Source: Candidatus Eiseniibacteriota bacterium
GTDB lineage: Bacteria; Eisenbacteria; RBG-16-71-46; JAGVPR01
Reading direction: 5' to 3'
Assembly: GCA_020052115.1 (NCBI GenBank)
Contig: JAGVPR010000150.1
Coordinates: 1-22,356 of the forward strand
Length of the DNA stretch: 22,356 bases
In this document: one piece after another, positions 15,866 to 22,356 of the stretch
Numbering within the stretch: position 1 is the stretch's first letter
Layout: every line of letters begins with the position of its first letter
Notes under the pieces: model-generated
Told to the model about the DNA's origin: nothing
Databases searched by the model: none
What the model saw: only the letters and a program-made list of their open reading frames with translations
Position numbers and translations under genes: made by a program

Positions 15866-16627
15866 TTACCGTCCGCGCGTGCCCGAGCCGCGTCCTCGGG
15901 GCGGCGGATCGAAGCGGCGCAGTTTCCGCGTATCAATCACTTTGAGCTTGCGTCTCACCCGGTGTCGCCGCCAGCGCATCCACAGTCCGCCCGGTCCGGT
16001 GCCTCGCAGCCAGAGCCACGCCGTCAGCATTCCCCCCAGGTGCGTGAGATGAGCGATCCCGTCGCGCGTCGCCGCCACCGACATGAGGAGCTCCATGAGG
16101 GCGAACAGCGCGACGACCACGCGGGCCCGCAGCGGCACGAGGAAGTACAGGTAAATGACCCGATCGGGGAACAGGAGACCGTAGGCGAGCAGGACCCCGT
16201 ACACCGCTCCGGAGGCGCCGACCGTCGGGTGGGGCGAGTTCCATCGAAGAAGAGCAGTCGTCACGCCGGCGCCGAGGGCGCACAGCAGATAGAAGGCGGC
16301 GAAGCGCCGCGACCCCATCGCCCGTTCGATGTCACCGGAGAACATCCAGAGCGCGAGCAGGTTGAAGAACAGGTGCCCCAGGCCTGCGTGCAGGAAGGAG
16401 TAGGACAAGAGTTGCCACAGGCGCCCGTGGTGGATCACCTCCCACGGGATCAACGCGAACTGGTCTTGCCAGGCGGCGTGCCGCGCGGGGCCGCTCGCGC
16501 CGAGGCCGAGCAGGACATCCAGAAGATAGACGCCGACGTTGACGCCGAGGATGACACGCAGGGCCGGCGGGAAGCCGCCCCCGAAGCTCAGCCGGACTTC
16601 CTGACGCTCATAGGGGGATTGGCGCAT
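15866..16627 (-). CDS. Rhomboid-family intramembrane serine protease
   Basis: 253 residues from ATG 16627; the longer frame to 16903 would overlap the bactofilin gene and is not used. Six or so hydrophobic helices carry the rhomboid signatures: a first-helix/loop Trp-Arg-like WQLLSYSFLHAGLGHLFFN (71-89), catalytic Ser139 in GASGAVYGVL, and catalytic His196 in HLTHLGGMLTAW. These proteases cut transmembrane segments of partner proteins within the membrane. The protein ends in an Arg-rich cytoplasmic tail (from about 215, RRHRVRRKLKVIDTRKLRRF). It begins 11 bases after the bactofilin stop, so the two are probably co-transcribed. The ribosome site is weak, consistent with coupling. The substrate is unknown. 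Confidence 0.93.
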   Translation of the reverse strand: MRQSPYERQEVRLSFGGGFPPALRVILGVNVGVYLLDVLLGLGASGPARHAAWQDQFALIPWEVIHHGRLWQLLSYSFLHAGLGHLFFNLLALWMFSGDIERAMGSRRFAAFYLLCALGAGVTTALLRWNSPHPTVGASGAVYGVLLAYGLLFPDRVIYLYFLVPLRARVVVALFALMELLMSVAATRDGIAHLTHLGGMLTAWLWLRGTGPGGLWMRWRRHRVRRKLKVIDTRKLRRFDPPPRGRGSGTRGR

Positions 16628-16638
16628 CGGAATCCGAG

Positions 16639-17043
16639 TCAGTCTCTCGGGCGGGCGCCGTCGGCCGCCTCGGGACGCGCCGCCGGCGGCTCCTCCGGCT
16701 CGCCCATGATGCAGTTGCCGTGGAAGTAGGCTCCGTCCTCGATCTTGAACGAGCTCGCGTGCACGTCCCCTTCGAGCCGGGATCCGCGCAGGAGCTCGAC
16801 ACGCTCCCTGCCGATCACGGCCCCCCGCAAACGCCCGGCCACGATCGCCTCGCGCGCGCGGACCTCCGCGTTCACGATCGCCGTCTCGCCGATGAGAACG
16901 CACCCGGTGCCCTGAACGAACCCCTCCACATGACCGTCAATCTGCAGGTCGCCCCTCGCATCAATAGAGCCCTGGAAACGGGTCCCCTCGGCGAGGAATG
17001 AGTTCACCGCTTCCCGCGGGACGCGCTTCTCGGATCCGAACAT
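16639..17043 (-). CDS. Bactofilin (polymer-forming cytoskeletal protein)
   Basis: 134 residues. The central beta-helix of the bactofilin (DUF583) family is clear: FLAEGTRFQGSIDARGDLQI, then DGHVEGFVQGTGCVLIGETA, VNAEVRAREAIVAGRLRGAV and VELLRGSRLEGDVHASSFKI, ending in EDGAYFHGNCIMGE. The six-residue spacing of hydrophobic residues gives the right-handed beta-helix that polymerises without nucleotide. The tails are short, charged and Pro-rich as usual. Bactofilins position envelope or peptidoglycan-modifying machinery on the inner face of the membrane. AGGGAG lies six bases before the ATG. It is followed immediately by the rhomboid gene. An extended -10 box at 17095-17103 could start this pair independently of the phosphatase gene. 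Confidence 0.95.
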   Translation of the reverse strand: MFGSEKRVPREAVNSFLAEGTRFQGSIDARGDLQIDGHVEGFVQGTGCVLIGETAIVNAEVRAREAIVAGRLRGAVIGRERVELLRGSRLEGDVHASSFKIEDGAYFHGNCIMGEPEEPPAARPEAADGARPRD

Positions 17044-17094
17044 GTGCGGCTCCCTGAAAGTGCCGTGGACGAGGGGCGTAGGCCTTGCGTGAGA

Positions 17095-17103
17095 ACTATA
17101 TCA
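17095..17103 (-). promoter_or_regulatory. Putative extended -10 element for bactofilin-rhomboid
   Basis: On the minus strand TGATATAGT, meaning a TATAGT -10 preceded by TGn, about 50 bases upstream of the bactofilin ATG in the 94-base gap. No good -35 is visible, which extended -10 promoters tolerate. Confidence 0.4.
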
Positions 17104-17137
17104 CACGGAATCGCCGCGGCACAGAGACCGGGCGCGA

Positions 17138-18907
17138 TCAGAGAGCGCGGACGGCGAGAACGGTGAGGTCGTCCGGGACGCGATCGCTCGCGCGGAACGC
17201 GCTGACGACATCCGCGATGGACTCGCAGATCTCCCGGGCGCTCGACCCGACGCACGCTTCCAGGACCTGCTGCAGACGCTCGACTCCGAACTCCCCTGCG
17301 TCGTCGCGGTACGCCTCGGTGACGCCGTCGGTGTACAGGAGAAGCAGGTCGCCGCTCTCCAGCGTGAGCTGCTTCTCCGAGTACGTCGCCTCCGGGAACG
17401 GCGCGAGCAGCAGTCCTCCGGTGTCCAGGAGCTTGTAGCTCCCGTTGCGGCGGCGGAGAAGGGGCGGATTGTGTCCCGCGTTCGAGTAGGTGAAACGCCG
17501 GTTCGCGACATCGAGCACGCCGTACACCGCGGTGACGAACTGGCCCGGCTGCACGCTCTCGTGCAGCAGCCGGTTCACCTTCGAGAGGATCGTGCGAATC
17601 GCATAGTGGTTTCGAATCTCGGCCCGGAGCGAGGCCCGGAATGCGGCCATGATGAGCGCCGCGGGGATCCCCTTGCCGCTCACGTCGGCGATCGCGAGGC
17701 CCATGTGCCCGGGAGCGATCTCGATGAAGTCGAAGTAGTCGCCTCCCACCTCCTCGGAGGGGATGTTGATCCCCCAGACGTCGAAGCCCGGCGTCTTCGC
17801 CGCCTCGCGCGGAAGGAACATCTCCTGGATCCGCCGGGCGATCGCGAGCGTCTCCTCGAGCCGGCGCTTCTCGACGAACTCCTCCGTCAGGCGCGCCTTC
17901 TCGATCGCCGCGACGGCGTGGCCGGCGAAGACGTCGAGACGATCGAGATCGTTGTCGGTGAAAGCGGCGAGCCGGTCGCTTTCCAGGTTGAACGCCCCGA
18001 TGACGCGGCCCCGGTTGACGAGCGGCGCCACCATCTCCGAGCGCGTCGTCGGGCGCGCCCTCACGTAGCGCGGATCGTTCTTCACGTCCGGCACGATCAC
18101 ACCGACGCCGTTCTTCGCGACCCAGCCCACGAGCCCCACGCCCAGCTTGAGCTTCACGGCCTCCGTCTCTTCCTCGGGATAGCCTCGCATCTTGAGCCAC
18201 TCGAGCTGCTCACTGTCCTCCGTCACGAGGTAGATGCCGGCAGCGGCGTACGGCACGATCTGCGCGAGCGAATCAATGATGAGGTCGAGCACCTCCTCGA
18301 CCGCGAGCGCGCTGTTCAGGCGCATCACGATCCGAAGGACCATCTCGTTCTCGAGCTTCTCCTTCTGCATGCGCCGGTGAAGCCGCGCGTTTTCCAATGC
18401 GAACGCCATCGGCTCGGCCAGCGCCTGGAGCTTCGCGACATCGGCCGCCGAGAACCCTCCCGTGCGGTTCGCGACCTCCACGGCGCCGGTGACGACGCCG
18501 CGCACGCGCAGCGGGACGGCCGCCAGGTTCAGGACCGCCCCATCCATCCGGGCGTACACGTCCTCGCGGAGCCTGGGATCGCCGTCGGGATCGTTGATGA
18601 CGCAGGAGGCGTCGCTCGCCACGACCCAGCCGGCCACGCCTCGGCCTTCGGGGAGCGAGAGCTCGCTCGAGACATCCACGCGCCCGCGCGCGCCGATGTA
18701 GCGGACCAGGTGACGGGCGGTGTCGTGGACGGCGACCGATGCGAAGGCGGCCCCCAGCTTCTCGCTCGCCACGCCGATCATCGCTCCGACGACGTCCTCC
18801 AGCTCGAGCGATGCGTTGAGCCGGCGAGAAGCCTCGACGATGTCTGCCGCCGAGGAAGGATCGGACTTTGTGATGGCCGTGCCGTCAGGGTGCGGCGCTT
18901 CTTGCAT
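17138..18907 (-). CDS. GAF-GAF-SpoIIE (PP2C-type) protein phosphatase
   Basis: 589 residues, cytoplasmic. Two GAF sensor domains lie at about 25-175 and 190-345 (LPEGRGVAGWVV; LKLGVGLVGWVAKNGVGVIV, then PLVNRGRVIGAFNLESDR). A short coiled linker (EEFVEKRRLEETLAIARRIQ) leads to the SpoIIE/RsbU-type phosphatase at about 375-589. Metal-binding Asp residues are visible: Asp390 in GGDYFDF, Asp408 in ADVSGKGIPAAL, Asp527 in YTDGVTEAY and Asp580 in PDDLTVLAV. Such enzymes dephosphorylate anti-anti-sigma (STAS) proteins in partner-switching pathways, with the GAF domains sensing a ligand or redox state. No STAS protein or RsbW-like kinase is in the window. GGGGAG seven bases before the ATG supports this start. 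It follows the zinc-ribbon gene by 45 bases. Confidence 0.93.
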   Translation of the reverse strand: MQEAPHPDGTAITKSDPSSAADIVEASRRLNASLELEDVVGAMIGVASEKLGAAFASVAVHDTARHLVRYIGARGRVDVSSELSLPEGRGVAGWVVASDASCVINDPDGDPRLREDVYARMDGAVLNLAAVPLRVRGVVTGAVEVANRTGGFSAADVAKLQALAEPMAFALENARLHRRMQKEKLENEMVLRIVMRLNSALAVEEVLDLIIDSLAQIVPYAAAGIYLVTEDSEQLEWLKMRGYPEEETEAVKLKLGVGLVGWVAKNGVGVIVPDVKNDPRYVRARPTTRSEMVAPLVNRGRVIGAFNLESDRLAAFTDNDLDRLDVFAGHAVAAIEKARLTEEFVEKRRLEETLAIARRIQEMFLPREAAKTPGFDVWGINIPSEEVGGDYFDFIEIAPGHMGLAIADVSGKGIPAALIMAAFRASLRAEIRNHYAIRTILSKVNRLLHESVQPGQFVTAVYGVLDVANRRFTYSNAGHNPPLLRRRNGSYKLLDTGGLLLAPFPEATYSEKQLTLESGDLLLLYTDGVTEAYRDDAGEFGVERLQQVLEACVGSSAREICESIADVVSAFRASDRVPDDLTVLAVRAL

Positions 18908-18952
18908 CCTGGGTCTCCCCGATGTGCGAACGATCAGCGACGGCGCGGCACG

Positions 18953-19297
18953 CTAGAGCCAGTAGAGGATCCGGCCGCAATTCTCGCAGAGGAGCAGCTC
19001 GTCACCTTCCTTGCGCCGCGAGAGCGTGGACGTCGGGACGGTCATGAAGCACCCGAGGCAGAGCTTTCCCTGGAACGGCACGACGGCCCGCCCGTACTTC
19101 GAGCGGACGCGCTCGTACAGCGACAGCGAACGGCGGTCCACCTGCTCCTCGAGTTTCCTGCGGGCTTCCTTGAGGCGCTCGAGCCCGATGACGGCGAAGC
19201 CGAGACCTTCCTCCTGCCCCTTGCTCGCGGGATCGGTGACCTCGTGGATCATGAGGTCCAGGTCCTGAATACGCGCGAGAAGTTCGGTCTTATCCAC
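18953..19297 (-). CDS. Short coiled-coil C4 zinc-ribbon protein (zf-RING_7/DUF164-like)
   Basis: 114 residues. The first 60 are a charged helix of coiled-coil type (LKEARRKLEEQVDRRSLSLY). The rest is a four-cysteine zinc ribbon: Cys80 and Cys83 in LCLGCFMTVP and Cys104 and Cys107 in LLLCENCGRILYW, typical of the zf-RING_7 family (PF02591). Family members are usually about 240 residues with a long two-helix coiled coil; this one keeps only the later part. It starts inside the end of the PTS IIA gene (8-base overlap), so the two are translationally coupled. The biochemical role of the family is poorly known; nucleic-acid or protein binding is usually assumed. Confidence 0.82.
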   Translation of the reverse strand: MDKTELLARIQDLDLMIHEVTDPASKGQEEGLGFAVIGLERLKEARRKLEEQVDRRSLSLYERVRSKYGRAVVPFQGKLCLGCFMTVPTSTLSRRKEGDELLLCENCGRILYWL

Positions 19298-19784
19298 TGG
19301 GCTCCACCTCCTGGATCAGCATCCGGATCTCATCGAAGCTCGCCGCCTTGTGCAGCCGGTCGCGGGACTTCTTGTCCTTCACCAGGCGCACGATCGTGCC
19401 CAGCAGCAGCAGATAGTGATTCTGCTTGTCCTGGGGCGGCGCGACGATGAGGAAGCAGAGCGTCGCGGGCTTTCCGTCGGGCGCGTCGAAATCAACGCCG
19501 ACCTCCGAGCGACCGAGCACGACCTGCATCTCCGGCACCGCGACCGACCGCCCGTGCGGGATCGCCACGCCCTTCCCGATCGCCGTGGAACCGAGCTGCT
19601 CGCGCCGCACGAGCATGTCCATGATGATCTCGCGGTCGCGGATGCGTCCGGAACGCAGCAAAGGCTGCAGCATTTCGTCCAGAACGGCGTCCTTGGTGGT
19701 GGACTTGAGTGAAGGAATGTAGTGGGCTTCGTCGAAGTAGTCGATGAGGCGCCTGTTCAACACGACTCCCCTGTTTGGGGACAT
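19290..19784 (-). CDS. PTS IIA domain protein of the fructose/nitrogen (PtsN) type
   Basis: 164 residues forming a single EIIA-Fru/Mtl/Ntr domain. The phosphorylated His77 lies in GKGVAIPHGRS and is preceded by LVRREQLGSTAIG, the family signature; FLIVAPPQDKQNHYLLLLGT is another conserved block. No membrane or IIB domain is present. It is therefore more likely a regulator of PtsN type, taking phosphate from an HPr/NPr protein, than a sugar transporter. GGAGGG eight bases before the ATG supports the start. It leads a minus-strand cluster with a zinc-ribbon protein and a GAF/SpoIIE phosphatase. The function of such IIA proteins in bacteria without a full PTS is regulatory and largely unexplored. 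Confidence 0.9.
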   Translation of the reverse strand: MSPNRGVVLNRRLIDYFDEAHYIPSLKSTTKDAVLDEMLQPLLRSGRIRDREIIMDMLVRREQLGSTAIGKGVAIPHGRSVAVPEMQVVLGRSEVGVDFDAPDGKPATLCFLIVAPPQDKQNHYLLLLGTIVRLVKDKKSRDRLHKAASFDEIRMLIQEVEPSG

Positions 19785-19870
19785 GACCCCATCCCTCCGT
19801 GTCCTCCGCGTTCACAGGGCCGATGGATCGAAGGGCTGCACGCGTACGTAAGAAACCACCACGCCACGGT

Positions 19871-19900
19871 ATCGTAGCACAAGGCCCGCAAGAGGGGCAA
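19871..19900 (-). promoter_or_regulatory. Putative promoter of the PTS IIA operon
   Basis: On the minus strand TTGCCC (19900-19895), 18 bases and TACGAT (19876-19871), with TGC just before the -10 (extended type). The start point would be near 19864, about 80 bases before the ATG. Confidence 0.4.
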
Positions 19901-19943
19901 GCGCGCCTCCGAACCGCGCCGGCAGCGCGGGCCGGGGCCGGCC

Positions 19944-19972
19944 TTGACTTGCTCCGGCGTCGGATATAGCGT
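19944..19972 (+). promoter_or_regulatory. Putative promoter of the GT4 glycosyltransferase gene
   Basis: TTGACT (19944-19949) followed after 17 bases by TAGCGT (19967-19972); an overlapping alternative -10, TATAGC (19965-19970), has a 15-base spacer. The ATG is at 19995, so the leader would be very short. It is divergent from the PTS IIA promoter. Confidence 0.35.
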
Positions 19973-19994
19973 TGCCCGGCACTCGCGAGGGCCC

Positions 19995-21110
19995 ATGAAG
20001 ATCGCCATCGTCCATTACTGGCTCGTGAACTTCCGCGGCGGTGAGCGCGTCGTGGAGGCTCTCTGCCGTCTCTACCCGCAGGCCGACCTTTTCACGCTCG
20101 TCTACAACCCCCGCCGGATGCCCGAGACGATCCGGAACCGGCGGATCACTACTTCCTTTCTCCAGGGCTTCCCCGGCGCATCCCGGCGATATCAGCCGTA
20201 TCTCCCGTTCTTTCCGGTCGCCGTCGAGCAGTTCGACCTGCGCGATTACGATCTCGTGATATCGAGCGATGCGAGCGTGGCCAAGGGGGTTCTCACCCGC
20301 CCCGAGACGCTCCACGTCTGCTACTGCCACTCTCCGATGCGCTACGCGTGGGACCTCTACCTCGATTACCTGCACCGAGACGACGTCGGTCCGCTCAAGC
20401 GGCGGCTGATCCCGTGGCTGATGAACTGGCTCAGGATCTGGGACCTGGCGGCGAGCCATCGCGTGGACCGGTTCGTCGCCAACTCCGAGAACGTTCGCCG
20501 CCGCATCCTCAAGCACTACCGTCGCGACGCCGAAGTCATCCACCCACCCATTGCGGTGGACGATTACGAGAGCGCCCCCGAGCCCGGCGACTTCTACCTC
20601 TCGGTCGGCCAGCTCGTCCCGTACAAGCGCGTGGATCTCCTTGTGGACGCGATGAACGAACTCGGCCGCCGCCTCGTCGTGATCGGCGACGGTCCGCAGC
20701 TTCGCACGCTCAGGCGGAGGGCGGGGCCCACGGTCAACCTGCTCGGCTGGCAGCCGTTTCCGGTCGTGCGCGAACACCTGGCGCGGGCGCGAGCCTTCGT
20801 CTTCCCCGGCGAGGAGGACTTCGGCATGGCCCCTGTCGAGTCGCTCGCCTCGGGCCGACCCGTCATCGCCCTCGACCGAGGCGGCGTCCGCGAGATCGTC
20901 GAGGACGGCGTGACCGGCGTCCTCTTCCCGGAGCCTACCGTCGCGTCCCTCGCCTCCGCGATCGAGCGGTTCGAGGCGGCCCCGGACCGATTCGACCCGG
21001 CAACCCTGCGCGCGCGCGCCCGCGATTTCGACGCGCCGGTCTTCGAGGCCCGAATGACGGCCTTCATCGAGAAGGCTCTCGAAGAACACCGGCTCGCCAT
21101 GCGTCTCTAG
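19995..21110 (+). CDS. Family 4 glycosyltransferase
   Basis: 371 residues from ATG 19995 (MKIAIVHYWLVNFRGGERVV). A GT-B fold is evident. The N-terminal acceptor domain carries FRGGERVVEALCRLYPQADL and CYCHSPMRYAWDLYLDYL. The C-terminal GT1 domain has YLSVGQLVPYKRVDLLVDAM, VVIGDGPQL and the E-x7-E motif EDFGMAPVE, then SGRPVIALDRGGVREIV for nucleotide-sugar binding. It most resembles mannosyl- or related hexosyltransferases of cell-surface polysaccharide synthesis, acting at the cytoplasmic face of the membrane with a nucleotide sugar. No other polysaccharide genes are next to it. The TTG-initiated frame to 19944 overlaps the promoter and is not used. A six-base-pair hairpin follows the stop directly. 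Confidence 0.93.
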   Translation: MKIAIVHYWLVNFRGGERVVEALCRLYPQADLFTLVYNPRRMPETIRNRRITTSFLQGFPGASRRYQPYLPFFPVAVEQFDLRDYDLVISSDASVAKGVLTRPETLHVCYCHSPMRYAWDLYLDYLHRDDVGPLKRRLIPWLMNWLRIWDLAASHRVDRFVANSENVRRRILKHYRRDAEVIHPPIAVDDYESAPEPGDFYLSVGQLVPYKRVDLLVDAMNELGRRLVVIGDGPQLRTLRRRAGPTVNLLGWQPFPVVREHLARARAFVFPGEEDFGMAPVESLASGRPVIALDRGGVREIVEDGVTGVLFPEPTVASLASAIERFEAAPDRFDPATLRARARDFDAPVFEARMTAFIEKALEEHRLAMRL

Positions 21111-21132
21111 CGCTGGCTCCTCTCAACCAGCG
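21111..21132 (+). terminator. Weak hairpin directly after the glycosyltransferase gene
   Basis: CGCTGG (21111-21116) and CCAGCG (21127-21132) pair perfectly around a 10-base loop, beginning one base after the stop codon. No T-run follows, so it is at best a weak or factor-dependent terminator. Confidence 0.3.
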
Positions 21133-21289
21133 CCCGCATCCTCCGGACGGCCCGCGCGTTCCGTGCGCTCTCGCGAGCGCCGGAAGTTGACATCGCGCGC
21201 GCGCTGCCGATCCAGATGGATGACGGGGCCTCCTCTCCGGGCTCATGCATCGGTTCCCCCGGCACAGACCGCAGAAAGGAGTCACGTTC

Positions 21290-21547
21290 ATGCACAAGCC
21301 GGACATGCACACCACCAAGACCTTCGCCCTCGGCGCCCTGATCGGAGCCGCCGCCGGCGCCGCGATGGCGCTCCTTCTCGCTCCGAAGTCGGGCCGCGAG
21401 CTGCGCTCCGACATCCGGCGTCAGAGCGACCGGATGCGCACCGACACGGCGAAGATGGTCACGCGCCTGACCCCCCGGCCGTGGCGCTCGGCCGCCGACC
21501 GCCACATGGAGGAGATGGACGCTCCCCCCGCCGAGAAGGTCGCCTGA
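21290..21547 (+). CDS. YtxH domain-containing small membrane-associated protein
   Basis: 85 residues from ATG 21290, preceded by AAAGGAG at 21275-21281 with ideal spacing. One hydrophobic segment rich in Gly/Ala (ALGALIGAAAGAAMALLLAP) is followed at once by PKSGRELRSDIRRQSDRM, the hallmark of the YtxH/GvpP-like family. A basic amphipathic helix then follows. Homologues in other bacteria are small, often stress-related proteins that sit at the membrane; the molecular role is unknown. TTGACA at 21187-21192 upstream could be its -35, but no good -10 is seen. It stands alone and is followed by a strong hairpin. Confidence 0.88.
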   Translation: MHKPDMHTTKTFALGALIGAAAGAAMALLLAPKSGRELRSDIRRQSDRMRTDTAKMVTRLTPRPWRSAADRHMEEMDAPPAEKVA

Positions 21548-21567
21548 GGATCCGCTCCTGACGAAAA

Positions 21568-21600
21568 CGCCGCGCCGGAGTGGCCGATTCCGGCGCGGCG
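21568..21600. terminator. Strong hairpin between convergent genes
   Basis: A perfect 12-base-pair GC-rich stem (21568-21579 with 21589-21600) and a 9-base loop. Rightward it is followed by a sequence with only scattered T; leftward the next bases on the minus strand are TTTTCGT. It could serve both the YtxH gene and the converging small-gene pair, better on the minus strand. Confidence 0.65.
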
Positions 21601-21671
21601 AACTCATTTCACTGCAATACGATGTCAGAGTCGCTGGCAACTAGGGATTTAGCTCAAGAAACGGAGGGCCG

Positions 21672-21992
21672 CTATGTGTGGCCGTTCCGCTTGAGGGTTA
21701 AGACGGCGCCCGCGGTGACGGCTCCAAGCACGATCCACTGAACGGAGAGTTGCGCGAGGTCGATTCTGCTTCGTGCGCCGGGCGGGCTAAATATCGGGGC
21801 ATACGCTTTCTCTTCTATCTCCAGAGTCGTCCGCCTTTTCGGCCGCCCCCGTGCGGCATCTAACCGCTCCGCCGCGGTCCTGGGCTCGCGAGGCACGGAT
21901 AAGTAAGACACGTAACGCCACGGCGGGAAGATCCCCATGAGCACAAAGAGCGCGATCCCGCCAAGCAGAACGTACCGCTGCCGCTTGCTCAT
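21672..21992 (-). CDS. Small two-helix membrane protein of unknown function
   Basis: 106 residues. Transmembrane helices are expected at about 7-25 (YVLLGGIALFVLMGIFPPW) and 80-98 (LSVQWIVLGAVTAGAVLTL). The polar segment between them (about 55 residues, Arg-rich) probably sits on the outer side of the membrane. The FPPW motif right after the first helix recurs in small hypothetical membrane proteins of many Gram-negative bacteria, but I cannot name a function. GGGGGTG precedes the ATG. It starts 12 bases after the stop of a small basic gene, so they form a pair. The surrounding DNA is visibly less GC-rich than the rest of the window, which hints at transfer or at a different local gene class. 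Confidence 0.65.
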   Translation of the reverse strand: MSKRQRYVLLGGIALFVLMGIFPPWRYVSYLSVPREPRTAAERLDAARGRPKRRTTLEIEEKAYAPIFSPPGARSRIDLAQLSVQWIVLGAVTAGAVLTLKRNGHT

Positions 21993-22004
21993 GCCACCCC
22001 CGAT

Positions 22005-22154
22005 TCAGTCCTTCTTGTTGTCCTTCTTGGCCTTAGCAGGCCATCCCCCTGCAGGGCGCTTCTTCCGAACCGCCTTCTTGACCGCCTTCCCCCAAGGACC
22101 GTGGAACTTCAAGGACTCTCCCTGGCCCTTCTCAGGCCGGGCCTTCCTCACCAT
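22005..22154 (-). CDS. Very small lysine/arginine-rich protein (49 residues)
   Basis: This frame begins MVRKARPEKGQGESLKFHG and ends in KAKKDNKKD; 17 of 49 residues are Lys or Arg. The core WGKAVKKAVRKKRP is a basic amphipathic helix. Support for a real gene is its good ribosome site (AGAGGA five bases before the ATG at 22154) and its placement 12 bases ahead of the two-helix membrane-protein gene on the same strand. The opposite-strand frame (21937-22230) looks like a shadow: Pro/Phe/Ser-rich with no ribosome site. Nucleic-acid binding is a guess from charge alone; no family is recognised. Confidence 0.5.
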   Translation of the reverse strand: MVRKARPEKGQGESLKFHGPWGKAVKKAVRKKRPAGGWPAKAKKDNKKD

Positions 22155-22226
22155 GGCTTCCTCTCTTGGCGAAGGGGTGAACCAACACTTCCAGACTCCT
22201 GAAATCCGGCAGATACCAAGACTTCC

Positions 22227-22255
22227 TTGACAGGTACGGATTCCGCTTCTATCCT
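22227..22255 (+). promoter_or_regulatory. Putative promoter for a gene running off the right edge
   Basis: TTGACA (22227-22232, full consensus), exactly 17 bases, TATCCT (22250-22255). Transcription would begin near 22262, about 67 bases before the ATG at 22329. Confidence 0.5.
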
Positions 22256-22328
22256 ACGCGATGTGGGTGTCTTGGGAACCCTGCTCGACACCGCAATGAA
22301 GGCGCCGCGTCCCCGGGAGGTTACCACG

Positions 22329-22356
22329 ATGGAGCCGATGGGCAAAGAGGAAGAGC
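22329..22356 (+). CDS. Start of an unidentified gene (3' part outside window)
   Basis: ATG at 22329 opens MEPMGKEEE and continues to the window edge. GGGAGG at 22315-22320 stands eight bases before it, and a good promoter lies upstream at 22227-22255. Only nine codons are visible, so nothing can be said about the product, and the call rests on the signals alone. Confidence 0.35.

Noticed and set aside
17471..19450. Plus-strand open frame of 659 codons opposite the phosphatase, zinc-ribbon and IIA genes
   Set aside because: It spans three well-supported minus-strand genes and contains no recognisable domain.
21193..21204. Alternating CG tract before the YtxH gene as a possible Z-DNA or regulatory element
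   Set aside because: It is short and expected by chance at this base composition; nothing ties it to a function.

Overview
The window is GC-rich, densely packed bacterial DNA with no RNA genes, insertion sequences or CRISPR arrays that I can see. A TonB-dependent receptor with a carboxypeptidase-regulatory-like N-terminus, a PorV/PorQ-type outer-membrane protein, and three secreted proteins with a PNP(F/Y)...WDG...SGxY type C-terminal sorting domain point to a Gram-negative, high-GC lineage of the FCB group. Candidatus Eisenbacteria or a neighbouring candidate phylum is my guess; it is inferred from gene content, not from a marker gene.

Layout. (1) Positions 2-1647, plus strand: the end of a cytidine-deaminase-like gene, an RpiB-type sugar-phosphate isomerase and a DeoC aldolase, tightly coupled. 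The first two have lost classical catalytic residues. The isomerase carries an N-terminal amphipathic helix resembling a bacterial microcompartment encapsulation peptide, and the aldolase carries a cysteine-rich extension. Together they suggest the tail of a sugar-phosphate-utilising (SPU-like) microcompartment locus whose shell genes would lie to the left. (2) Positions 1776-10176, plus strand: five genes that overlap or abut, all envelope proteins (TonB receptor, PorV/PorQ-like protein, NHL-like lipoprotein, fibronectin-III protein with sorting domain, large lipoprotein), forming an apparent surface-assembly or uptake operon. (3) Positions 10229-12506: a single gene with its own strong promoter, a long structured leader and a clear intrinsic terminator, encoding a secreted protein with repeated OB-fold-like modules and a sorting domain.

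(4) Positions 12517-13371, minus strand: an ECF sigma factor followed by a small soluble zinc anti-sigma factor. They are transcribed divergently from (5) a secreted subtilisin-like protease with a sorting domain (13511-15838, plus). (6) Positions 15866-19784, minus strand: a PTS IIA protein, a short zinc-ribbon protein, a GAF-GAF-SpoIIE phosphatase, a bactofilin and a rhomboid protease, a group concerned with signalling and the cell envelope. (7) Positions 19995-21547, plus strand: a GT4 glycosyltransferase and a YtxH-like small membrane protein. (8) Positions 21600-22356: visibly less GC-rich sequence holding a minus-strand pair of small genes (a 49-residue lysine/arginine-rich protein and a two-helix membrane protein) and, at the edge, a plus-strand promoter with the first codons of another gene.

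Several promoters of vegetative type (TTGAC/TTGAA, 17-18 bases, TAnnnT, some with an extended -10 TGn) can be read by eye and agree with the proposed transcription units.
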